The position numbers and the translations under genes were made by a program. The notes below the pieces were generated by a model. The model was not told where the DNA came from. It saw nothing but the letters and a program-made list of their open reading frames with translations, and made no database searches. From Clostridiales bacterium (GTDB taxonomy: Bacteria; Bacillota; Clostridia; Monoglobales; Monoglobaceae), in NCBI GenBank assembly GCA_019419865.1, contig JAHZIG010000002.1, positions 62,001 through 126,000 on the forward strand: a DNA stretch of 64,000 nt, read 5' to 3'. Positions 1 to 6,356 of the stretch are shown here, one piece after another; positions within the stretch are counted from its first letter, which is position 1; each line of letters opens with the position of its first letter.

Positions 1-183
1 CGCTACGAACTTAAACAAATACCCAAAGGCTTTTTTTCCGTTTAAATATATCAAATAAGACAGCGCCGCCAGGTTCGATATTATCAAAAACAGCGGGTGC
101 ATATATACCATCGAAAACGCGATCGCCGCAGCGAAATGCGCAAAATTCGCTATCGGATGATATCTTGAAAATTCGTCTTTCAT
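1..183 (-). CDS. ECF transporter transmembrane (T) component, N-terminal part
   Basis: First 61 codons of a gene that runs off the left edge. The N-terminus has a YHPIANF motif, a hydrophobic segment, then MHPLFL and YLNGKK, the opening typical of EcfT-type membrane subunits that couple two ATPases to a substrate-binding S component for vitamin or metal uptake. ATG 183 is the only usual start after an in-frame TAA ten codons upstream; the ribosome-binding site is weak (GGAG, 17 bases away). The two secreted proteins upstream on the same strand (607-3056) resemble halves of transcobalamin, so cobalamin or another corrinoid is a possible substrate (inference). ATPase and S component are not in view here. 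Confidence 0.75.
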   Translation of the reverse strand, partial: MKDEFSRYHPIANFAHFAAAIAFSMVYMHPLFLIISNLAALSYLIYLNGKKAFGYLFKFVA

Positions 184-229
184 ATCTCTTATCTGCCAAG
201 CTCCTAATTCTTAATTTATAATTATTACG

Positions 230-258
230 TTGACAACGCAAAAATTTTGGTGTATAAC
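230..258 (+). promoter_or_regulatory. Sigma-A promoter of the small RNA
   Basis: TTGACA at 230-235, 17-base spacer, TATAAC at 253-258; almost perfect consensus. It reads to the right, away from the ECF gene, with predicted start near 265, and there is no sizeable open frame downstream, only the hairpin-ended small RNA. Confidence 0.7.
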
Positions 259-264
259 ATAAAC

Positions 265-355
265 AGATAATAGGGCAACTGCTTTGCGGTTAGCCAAGAG
301 GAAATATTAAAATAAGTATAGTCGCTCTCGGCCAAGGGGCGGCTATACTGCTTTT
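265..355 (+). ncRNA. Small RNA resembling a RatA-type (type I) antitoxin
   Basis: A roughly 90-base transcript is implied by a consensus promoter (230-258) and an intrinsic terminator (315-355). The body has a short inverted repeat (CAACTGC / GCGGTTAG region, 275-295) followed by CCAAGAGGAAA. From memory, the arrangement GGCAACTGC...GCGGTTAGCCAAGAGGAAA followed by a TATAG...CTATA hairpin resembles the antisense RNA of TxpA/RatA-like loci (holin-like toxin family) in Firmicutes. A 24-codon open frame on the opposite strand (414-343, 23 residues, hydrophobic C-terminal half, GGGGTG eight bases before its ATG) converges on and ends inside the terminator stem, as a toxin would, but it is too short to call with confidence. 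Confidence 0.45.
315..355 (+). terminator. Intrinsic terminator of the small RNA
   Basis: AGTATAGTCGCTC (315-327) pairs with GGGCGGCTATACT (337-349), followed by CTTTT. Two T/G pairs make it more stable as RNA from the plus strand than from the minus strand, which fits the promoter direction. Confidence 0.65.
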
Positions 356-428
356 ATGGAAACTGTTATCAAAATATAATAACAAAAAGCTCTGCTTTGA
401 GCAAAATTTTCCATATAAGCTTCACCCC

Positions 429-613
429 AACGTAGCAACGTAGAAATTAGTAATTAGCGATTAGAAAGTCCAAAATGCTTCTGTAACGTGGAAACGGCTG
501 TTGCAGCATTATGGGAAAACAACGTATTCCATTTCCGCAGACGTAACCGTTTCAGCGTTAAAACAACCCGTTTCACCCCTATTCGCTATTCGCTAATTTC
601 TAATCTCTACGTT
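429..613. repeat. Dispersed palindromic repeat, copy A
   Basis: About 185 bp. Starts AACGTAGCAACGTAG and runs through ATTAG units; ends in the inverse arrangement CTAATTTCTAATCTCTACGTT. The interior has GGAAAAC...GTATTCC and CTTCTGTAACGTGGAAACGG, shared with the other copies. Its right end overlaps the last codons of the DUF4430 gene, whose ACG TAG terminus lies inside the repeat. Confidence 0.85.
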
Positions 614-1533
614 AGATCCTCGCCCAGATCGCAGGTGTAGCGCCACTGTATCCGGTCTCCGCTCTTTATCTCGACCGCGCTCGAACCGTAGTTTAAAAAC
701 TCGCCGTTTACCGAATACATCCAGCCCGAACGCTCGCCGCAGTCGAACTCGTACAGGTTGTTTATCCCCTCTACATACTTGGAATTATACGCCGGCGACT
801 GCGAAAACTCCATCGGGATCCCGTTCTCACGCATAAGTCTTTGTAGGATGTCGAACGCCGTCTCGCCCGGAGTAAAGCTTAGGTTTTCAATACTCAATAT
901 CACCCCGTCCGCGGGCTGAGCGTTTAATATCGATTCCCTGATCTTATCTTTATTATCGAATATCGTCGAACAATCCACCAGGATCGAACACGTGTTTTCA
1001 CTATACGTATCCGCCGCCGGCGCTACGGCTCCGCTTTGGTTGTCCGAAACGTTCGAGCCGCCGGTATTCTGTTCATACGCTTCGGCCGGCGCGTCCTGAG
1101 ACGCGGCGCTCAGATATCCGCTTTCAGCGCTTTCCGCCGTATCCGCCGCAGCGTCGGCGTTATCAGAAGTCTCTTTCGCCGAATCCGGCTCCGAGGAATC
1201 CCCGGCGGATCCCGCGGTCTCGCCGCCTACAACCTCCGCCGCTCCCGAAACGGATTCTTCGCCGGTATTTATAACGCCCGTATCGGCCTGAGCCGCAGTA
1301 TCCCCGCCGCCTTCGCCGGGATCTTCCGCGCCCCCGTCTCCGCCGTCTCGGTAGACGGAAGCGGTTCCCGCGCTTATATCTTCGCCGATATTCCGCCCCC
1401 CGCACGACGTCAGACACAACGCCGCGCAAACGCATAACATAAGCGAAAGTATTAGCGTCCGATATGTAATTTTTCTCTTTCGCGCCCTAACCTCGGCGCG
1501 GCCTGTTTTGTTTTTATCAAATATTCTCATCAT
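607..1533 (-). CDS. Secreted lipoprotein with C-terminal DUF4430 (transcobalamin-like) domain
   Basis: 308 residues. A lipoprotein signal peptide ends in the lipobox LTSC (residues about 41-44), so the protein should be anchored outside the membrane. Residues about 50-175 are a low-complexity linker rich in Ala, Glu, Gly, Ser and Asp. Residues about 183-305 match the DUF4430 pattern (TAFDILQRLMRENGI, YNSKYVEGINNLYEFD, SGWMYSVNG, GDRIQWRYT), the fold of the C-terminal beta domain of transcobalamin and intrinsic factor. It lies between an alpha/alpha-toroid protein gene and an ECF T-component gene on the same strand, suggesting ligand capture for uptake. A second ATG one codon in has better spacing from AAAGG. 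The last residue and stop (ACG TAG) come from repeat copy A. Confidence 0.8.
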   Translation of the reverse strand: MMRIFDKNKTGRAEVRARKRKITYRTLILSLMLCVCAALCLTSCGGRNIGEDISAGTASVYRDGGDGGAEDPGEGGGDTAAQADTGVINTGEESVSGAAEVVGGETAGSAGDSSEPDSAKETSDNADAAADTAESAESGYLSAASQDAPAEAYEQNTGGSNVSDNQSGAVAPAADTYSENTCSILVDCSTIFDNKDKIRESILNAQPADGVILSIENLSFTPGETAFDILQRLMRENGIPMEFSQSPAYNSKYVEGINNLYEFDCGERSGWMYSVNGEFLNYGSSAVEIKSGDRIQWRYTCDLGEDLT

Positions 1534-1661
1534 AATTACCTTTAAGTTGCAATATCTATCATATTTTAAGCGACCGACAAAGCCGTTCTCCGACTTGTAT
1601 CATCGATCGCTATCGCAGTTTTTTACAAATATCCCGCCGTCAAATACAAGGTCGTTCCCGC

Positions 1662-1846
1662 CAACGTAGCGATTAGGGATTAGGGATTAGAAATTAGGAA
1701 GTCCAGAACGCTTCTGCAGCCGTTTTACGGCGACGTAACCGTAGAGGAAAACAAAAGATTCCACTTCCTCAAACATTTTCGTCAAACGCTTTAGAAACGA
1801 ATTTACGCCCCTACTCTCTAATCCCTATCCTCCTTACTCCTACATT
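1662..1846. repeat. Dispersed palindromic repeat, copy B
   Basis: Starts CAACGTAGCGATTAGGGATT, shares GAAGTCCAGAACGCTTCTG and AGGAAAACAAAAGATTCC with other copies, and ends CTCTAATCCCTATCC...CTACATTG. Lies in the gap between the toroid gene and the DUF4430 gene, back to back with copy C. Confidence 0.8.
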
Positions 1847-1892
1847 GATTAGGCGCTCAAAACGTTTCTGTAACGTAAAAACAGTCTCTATA
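1847..1892. repeat. Fragment of the dispersed repeat between copies B and C
   Basis: ATTAGGCGCTCAAAACGTTT followed by CTGTAACGTAAAAACAG repeats the left-interior segment of the full element without its right half. It looks like a truncated copy left between two complete ones. Confidence 0.6.
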
Positions 1893-2088
1893 GCAACGTA
1901 GCAACGTAGCGATTAGGGATTAGCGATTAGCGATTAGGAAGCCCAGAACGCTTCTGTAACGTGGGAACGGCTTATGTAACGTAATAGGAAAACAAAGTAT
2001 TCCATTTCCGCATATGCTCGCGTCAGGCGTTAAATCAACCCGTTTCACCCCTATTCGCTATTCCCTAATCTCTAATCGCTACGTTGCT
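1893..2088. repeat. Dispersed palindromic repeat, copy C
   Basis: The clearest copy: AACGTAGCAACGTAG, then GATTAGG and three GATTAGC-like units, the shared interior with AGGAAAACAAAGTATTCC, then CTATTCGCTATTCCCTAATC and CTCTAATCGCTACGTTG. The right end overlaps the 3' end of the toroid gene (stop at 2079). Confidence 0.85.
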
Positions 2089-3056
2089 ATGTTGTACTTC
2101 CGTTGCGCTTCTTCCCACAGTTCGTCGTATTTTGAGACGTCGATATTCCTCTCCGAATAACCGCTCGTCAGCGCGAGCAGCGCCTGTTCGGTCGCCATCA
2201 GATCCGGCTCGGTCTGGGTCGTAAGGTGCTTATATCCGCCTCCGCTTACATAGAACCTATCCAGGCCGTCCAAAACCGTGTTCCCGTTTTTGACGAATCT
2301 CTCGTCGTCTAAAGATATTCCAAGCTCGGACATAGCGATCAAGACCTGAGCGGTGCTCTCGCAATTGGCCGCGCCGTCTGCGGAAAACGTCCCGTCCGCA
2401 TTCTGGATCGAAGACAGATACGCCGCCGCGCTTTCTAACGCCGAATCCACGTCCGCGCGCCCGTCGATATATGAAAGCGCCTGTATCGCCATAGCGGTCA
2501 CGTCCGCGTCCCCGTCGTCGCTCAGTCCGAACGACCCGTCCGCGTGCTGCCGCTCGAGTATATAGCCGACGTATTCGTCGATAACTTCATTCTGGGAATG
2601 TCCGCACTCGGAGAGCGCCGTCAAAGCGAATATCGGACCGTTGATCCCCTGTCTTACTACCGAGTCGTAGTCGGTAAGGTAATAGATCAAGTTATACCCG
2701 GCGACGTTCGTAACGTCGTAGCCTATCTCGTTCAGAGCCAGCGCGACGCGGGCGTATTCGGTATATTTCCTGCCCAGATCCCCGCCGTTTTGCGTAAACA
2801 CGTTTTCGAGATCCTCGTAGTAGCCGGATATATAATTACTCGGCAGGCTTATACCCGCTCGGCTTATCCCGATTATCCCCCATTCTCCGCCTATGGAACC
2901 AAACCTCGGTTCGGGAACGGTCTGAAGCAAATACCCCGCCGTCTCCTCCGCGTCCGCTCCGTATACCTCCGCCGGAACCGCAAATATCGCGATCGCGATC
3001 AAAATCAAAACCGCGCCCCTCGCGCCGCGTCTTAAGTTTTCTAAAAACGTCGTCAT
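2079..3056 (-). CDS. Secreted prenyltransferase/squalene-oxidase-repeat protein (alpha/alpha toroid, transcobalamin-like)
   Basis: 325 residues with an N-terminal signal peptide (hydrophobic to about residue 30, AEVYGADA cleavage region). Residues about 100-310 hold repeated helical units with QHADGSFGLSDDGDADVTA and QNADGTFSADGAANCESTA, the QxxDGSF-type repeats of the prenyltransferase/squalene oxidase fold, also the fold of the alpha domain of intrinsic factor and transcobalamin. No catalytic Asp-rich cyclase motif is obvious, and secretion argues for a binding rather than an enzymatic role. With the DUF4430 protein (607-1533) it could form the two halves of a transcobalamin-like binder (inference). 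Its final ACG TAG comes from repeat copy C. A promoter lies at 3116-3144. Confidence 0.75.
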   Translation of the reverse strand: MTTFLENLRRGARGAVLILIAIAIFAVPAEVYGADAEETAGYLLQTVPEPRFGSIGGEWGIIGISRAGISLPSNYISGYYEDLENVFTQNGGDLGRKYTEYARVALALNEIGYDVTNVAGYNLIYYLTDYDSVVRQGINGPIFALTALSECGHSQNEVIDEYVGYILERQHADGSFGLSDDGDADVTAMAIQALSYIDGRADVDSALESAAAYLSSIQNADGTFSADGAANCESTAQVLIAMSELGISLDDERFVKNGNTVLDGLDRFYVSGGGYKHLTTQTEPDLMATEQALLALTSGYSERNIDVSKYDELWEEAQRKYNIAT

Positions 3057-3115
3057 CAGCCACAGCCCCCTATATTATATATGTAAGAAACGCTTGTTAA
3101 AAATATTTAAGATAT

Positions 3116-3144
3116 ATTATACCATTATATATTCCAAATGTCCA
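3116..3144 (-). promoter_or_regulatory. Promoter of the toroid protein gene
   Basis: Minus-strand TGGACA (3144-3139), 17-base spacer, TATAAT (3121-3116), with TGG just before the -10 box (extended -10). The rest of the 3057-3380 gap holds only a palindrome at 3190-3210; I saw no cobalamin riboswitch conserved boxes in it. Confidence 0.6.
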
Positions 3145-3189
3145 TTGTTTAATTATAGTATTATAACGATAGGAGAATCAAGAGCAAAC

Positions 3190-3210
3190 TAAAAGGACTG
3201 AGTCCTTTTT
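3190..3210. terminator. Palindrome, possible bidirectional terminator
   Basis: AAAAGGAC, loop TGA, GTCCTTTTT: a perfect 8-base stem with A and T tracts on both sides. It lies between the yeiH-type gene (stop 3381) and the promoter at 3144 and could end transcription from the yeiH side, although it is 170 bases downstream of that stop. Confidence 0.45.
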
Positions 3211-3380
3211 AATATAGGATCCAATCCTTCATAGTTATCTAATTGATTTTGCGTCTGACTTTTAGGGTTCACTTCGCTAACCGATTTCACGGTTTTCCTC
3301 TTTTCTGCTTTTTTATACACAAATTTTCTGTGTTGCCAACATAGATATAACGTAGATATTTCCTAATAGCTATTCATACG

Positions 3381-4400
3381 TTAAAATATCCCCAGGATAT
3401 GCTGCATAAGCAGGCTGACGCCGGAGATCGCGATCCAGCAGCAGAAGCCCATGAATATCGGCTTTCCGCCGGTTTTGATCAGCTTGACTATGTTTGTGTT
3501 GAGCCCTATCGCCGACATCGCCATTACGATAAAGAACTTGGACAGCGTCTTAAGCGGTGAGAATACGTCCGCCGATACGCCGAGCGAGGTCGCTATCGTG
3601 GTTATGACCGAGGCTATAACGAAGAAGATTATAAAGAACGGGAATATCTTCTTGATCGAAAAATTATTCCCCGCCGCGCTCTTCTCTTTTCTCGCCCTGT
3701 ATACGGCCAAAACAAGAGTTATCGGTATTATCGCGAGCGTGCGCGTCAGCTTGACTATGGTCGCGCTGTCCAAGGTGTTCGCGCCCGGGTGCATACCGTC
3801 CCACGCCGAAGCCGCCGCCGTGACCGAGGACGTGTCGTTTACCGCCGTGCCCGCGAAGAGTCCGAATCCCTCGTTACTCATTCCTACCAGCGAGCCGAAG
3901 GTGGGGAATATGAGCGCGGCTAAAATATTGAACAGGAATATTACCGAGATAGATTGCGCTATCTCCTCGTCGCTCGCGCCTATTACCGGAGCCGTGGCCG
4001 CTATCGCCGAACCGCCGCAGATCGACGAGCCGACGCCGATGAGCGTGGAGATCTTAGACGGGGTTTTCATCAGCTTGTAGAGTACGAACGCCACTATCAG
4101 CGAGGTCGCGATCGTCGAGACGATTATCGGCAGCGACTGCGCCCCGGTCTTGGCGATCGTCGAGAGATTAAGCCCAAAGCCGAGCAGGATCACCGCGTAC
4201 TGAAGTATCTTCTTAGACGTAAACGCGATCCCGGATTGAAACGCGCCCTTGTCCTTGATAAAAAGAGTTACAACCATACCGATGATTATCGCGAACACCG
4301 GCCCGCCGACCACCTCGAACGCCCGGCCTAAGAACCACGACGGTACGGCGATAATCAAACAGAGCGCTAAGCCTTTCCAATTATTTTTTACAAATTCCAT
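3381..4400 (-). CDS. YeiH/UPF0324 family putative sulfate or anion exporter
   Basis: 339 residues with about ten hydrophobic segments, full family length. Conserved family features are seen: [12 protein letters not shown] around residue 72, [17 protein letters not shown] around 122, [15 protein letters not shown] around 184, and [12 protein letters not shown] near the end. The family (Cons_hypoth698, YeiH/YadS) is annotated as putative sulfate exporters, but substrates are poorly established. It is transcribed divergently from a LysR-type regulator, the same pairing as yeiH-yeiE in enterobacteria, so control by that regulator is likely (inference). The start is preceded by GGAGGATAGTT. Confidence 0.85.
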   Translation of the reverse strand: MEFVKNNWKGLALCLIIAVPSWFLGRAFEVVGGPVFAIIIGMVVTLFIKDKGAFQSGIAFTSKKILQYAVILLGFGLNLSTIAKTGAQSLPIIVSTIATSLIVAFVLYKLMKTPSKISTLIGVGSSICGGSAIAATAPVIGASDEEIAQSISVIFLFNILAALIFPTFGSLVGMSNEGFGLFAGTAVNDTSSVTAAASAWDGMHPGANTLDSATIVKLTRTLAIIPITLVLAVYRARKEKSAAGNNFSIKKIFPFFIIFFVIASVITTIATSLGVSADVFSPLKTLSKFFIVMAMSAIGLNTNIVKLIKTGGKPIFMGFCCWIAISGVSLLMQHILGIF

Positions 4401-4483
4401 AACTATCCTCCATTATCTTTTATTCTTTATGTCCGACTTCTATTATAATAGATTTTTCCATAAATTCAAATTATATATTTTTA

Positions 4484-4513
4484 TTGATATATAAGAATAA
4501 TTTATGGTATAAT
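4484..4513 (+). promoter_or_regulatory. Promoter of the LysR-type regulator gene
   Basis: TTGATA (4484-4489), 18-base spacer, TATAAT (4508-4513). The AT-rich 150-bp divergent region 4401-4552 should also hold the opposite promoter (a minus-strand TATAAT lies near 4443-4448) and the regulator's binding sites. Confidence 0.55.
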
Positions 4514-4552
4514 AACCCTGTATTAAATATAAGTCTTAAGGAGAGGCGAACC

Positions 4553-5425
4553 ATGATAGATTTCAGGACGGAAACGTTTTTAAGCGTGTGCGGGAACATG
4601 AGTTATACGAAGGCGGCAGCGGAGCTGAATATAACTCAGCCGGCCGTGTCGCAGCATATAAGTTATCTTGAGGAGAATTACGGCGCGAAGCTGTTTGAAT
4701 ATAAGAGCAGGACTTTGCGGCTGACCGAGGCGGGTGAAGAACTTTACCGGGCGGCGCTGACCATGCGTCACGACGAGGGCAAGCTGAGGGAGAAGATAAA
4801 GAATCTGAAAACCGGAAGCAAGAGCCTGATATTCGGAGCCACAAGGACAATAGGCGACTTAGATCTGCCGCCAAAGCTGGCGCGGTATTTAAAGAATAAT
4901 CCCGGAACAAGGGTAAAGGTTCGGCTCGACAACACTAAGAGACTGCTTGAAATGCTGGATACGGGAGAGATAGATTTTGCGCTTATAGAGGGTTATTTCG
5001 CCAAATCCGATTACGGTTACAGAGCGTATTCGTCCGAGCCTTTCGCGGCGGTCGCGGCGCCCGGCGTTTGCCCCGAGGAATGCGCTTTAGAGGCGCTGCT
5101 TGATAAGACCCTTATAGTAAGAGAAAACGGCTCGGGCAGCAGAAGGATCCTCGAACGCTTTTTGACCGAACGAAATTCCGCGACATCCGATTTTAAAAAC
5201 GTCGTTGAGATCAACAGTATCCACGCTATAAAAAGCCTCGCGGCGGCGGGCTGCGGTCTAACTTTTTTGTATAAGTCCGCCGCCGCGGCCGAACTTAAAA
5301 GCGGAAAGCTCGTAGAGGTAAAAATCAATGATATGAATTTGAAACACGATTATTCGTTTGTCTGGAGAAAAGACAGCATATACGAGGACGAGTATTTAGA
5401 GATAATGAGTGAGATAACAACGTAG
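4553..5425 (+). CDS. LysR family transcriptional regulator
   Basis: 290 residues from ATG 4553, chosen because AAGGAGAGG lies at the right distance and the protein then starts MIDFRTETFLSV as family members do; the frame is open further upstream. Residues about 1-60 form the winged helix-turn-helix (SYTKAAAELNITQPAVSQHI) followed by the linker helix; residues about 85-285 form the periplasmic-binding-protein-like effector domain. It is divergent from the yeiH-type transporter gene and probably controls it. The last two codons, ACA ACG, run straight into TAG inside repeat copy D, so the native C-terminus may have been altered by the repeat. Confidence 0.9.
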   Translation: MIDFRTETFLSVCGNMSYTKAAAELNITQPAVSQHISYLEENYGAKLFEYKSRTLRLTEAGEELYRAALTMRHDEGKLREKIKNLKTGSKSLIFGATRTIGDLDLPPKLARYLKNNPGTRVKVRLDNTKRLLEMLDTGEIDFALIEGYFAKSDYGYRAYSSEPFAAVAAPGVCPEECALEALLDKTLIVRENGSGSRRILERFLTERNSATSDFKNVVEINSIHAIKSLAAAGCGLTFLYKSAAAAELKSGKLVEVKINDMNLKHDYSFVWRKDSIYEDEYLEIMSEITT

Positions 5426-5610
5426 CAACGTAGAGATTAGGGATTAGAGAATAGCGATTAGGGGGTAAAAACGCTCCAGTAGCGTTAAAAACGGCTTCTG
5501 TAACGTTATAGGAAAACAAAGTATTCCCTTTCAGCAGGCAAAGCCGTCAGACGTTAAAGACAGAAATTCCACCTCCTATTCGCTATTCTCTAATCGCTAA
5601 TCGCTACGTT
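5419..5610. repeat. Dispersed palindromic repeat, copy D
   Basis: AACGTAGCAACGTAGAGATT and further TTAG units, interior ATAGGAAAACAAAGTATTCC, right end CTAATCGCTAATCGCTACGT. The left end supplies the stop of the LysR gene. Confidence 0.85.
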
Positions 5611-6080
5611 CCCTAAAACTCCCTAAAAGAATCGCGTTTTTTCGGGGGGTTTCGCGTTGTTCAGGGAAATTAGGGAGGGTTTTTCCTATTCCTTTATAAT
5701 ATTTTTATTATATTATATTTTTTCTTTTTCAAGTAACTTATTATATAAAAGTTCCCTAAACTCCCTAAAAATCCGGAAAATACCGTGAAAACGTTATTTT
5801 TTTAGGGACTTTTGCAAAAAAATACTCCCTAAACGCTCCCTAAAAGCTCCCTAAAACTCCCTAAAACTATTTTACACTTTTACATATATTTCTATCTGTT
5901 CAATTTACGCCCATCAGTAAAATCTGTATGAAAGAAAAAACTCCCTAAAAAGTTAGTCAAAACGGCGCAAAGCCCGTAAAAACGTTACAAATTTTAGGGA
6001 GTTATATTTTTGTGATAATATTTCGTATATGAAATTTTTTAAGTAAAAGTATAAAAATGGAAAAAATACCCCCAGAGGGT
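5611..6080. other. Non-coding block rich in CTCCCTAAA motifs
   Basis: No convincing gene. About nine CCCTAAA motifs on the plus strand (clusters at 5611-5632, 5753-5772, 5824-5870 and at 5942) and at least two inverted TTTAGGG (near 5800 and 5995), often spaced 9-12 bases apart. The block is AT-rich and bounded exactly by repeat copies D and E. The motifs may act as a tandem binding array or be decayed repeats; function unknown. Confidence 0.6.
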
Positions 6081-6305
6081 AAATGTAGGAGTTAGGAATT
6101 AGGGTTTAGGGAGTAGGAAGCCCAAAACGTTTCTGTAGCCGTAAAAACGGTGTCTGTAGCCGCATAGGAAAACATAGTATTCCAAACTCCGCCGACAAAA
6201 GCCGTTCATCATTACAGCGGCAAATTTCACCGCCTAATCGCTATTCGCTAATCCCTAATCGCTATGTTGGCAAATTTTACCGCCTAATTCCTAATCTCTA
6301 CGTTG
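6081..6305. repeat. Dispersed palindromic repeat, copy E
   Basis: Left end AATGTAGGAGTTAGGAATTA, interior CATAGGAAAACATAGTATTC, right end CTAATCCCTAATCGCTATGT followed by a second right-end-like stretch up to CTAATCTCTACGTTG at 6305. The duplicated right end makes it the longest copy. Confidence 0.75.
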
Positions 6306-6310
6306 TTCCA

Positions 6311-6342
6311 TTAAAAGACCGCAGGACGTTTGTCCTGCGGCC
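6311..6342 (-). terminator. Intrinsic terminator of the rpoBC unit
   Basis: On the minus strand GGCCGCAGGAC, loop AAAC, GTCCTGCGGTC, then TTTTAA, starting about 15 bases after the rpoC stop. Confidence 0.85.
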
Positions 6343-6356
6343 TATCTATTCATTAT

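Noticed and set aside
11..241. 76-codon minus-strand frame at the left edge.
   Set aside because: It is a different frame over the EcfT start; the frame from 183 gives recognisable ECF motifs, this one does not.
3057..3380. Cobalamin riboswitch expected upstream of the transcobalamin-like genes.
   Set aside because: I could not find the conserved B12-box or core segments; only a promoter and a palindrome are visible.
5611..6080. CCCTAAA motifs considered as telomere-like ends or a CRISPR-like array.
   Set aside because: Motif spacing is irregular, there are no uniform spacers or repeats of CRISPR length, and no cas genes; chromosome ends would not lie inside a housekeeping region.
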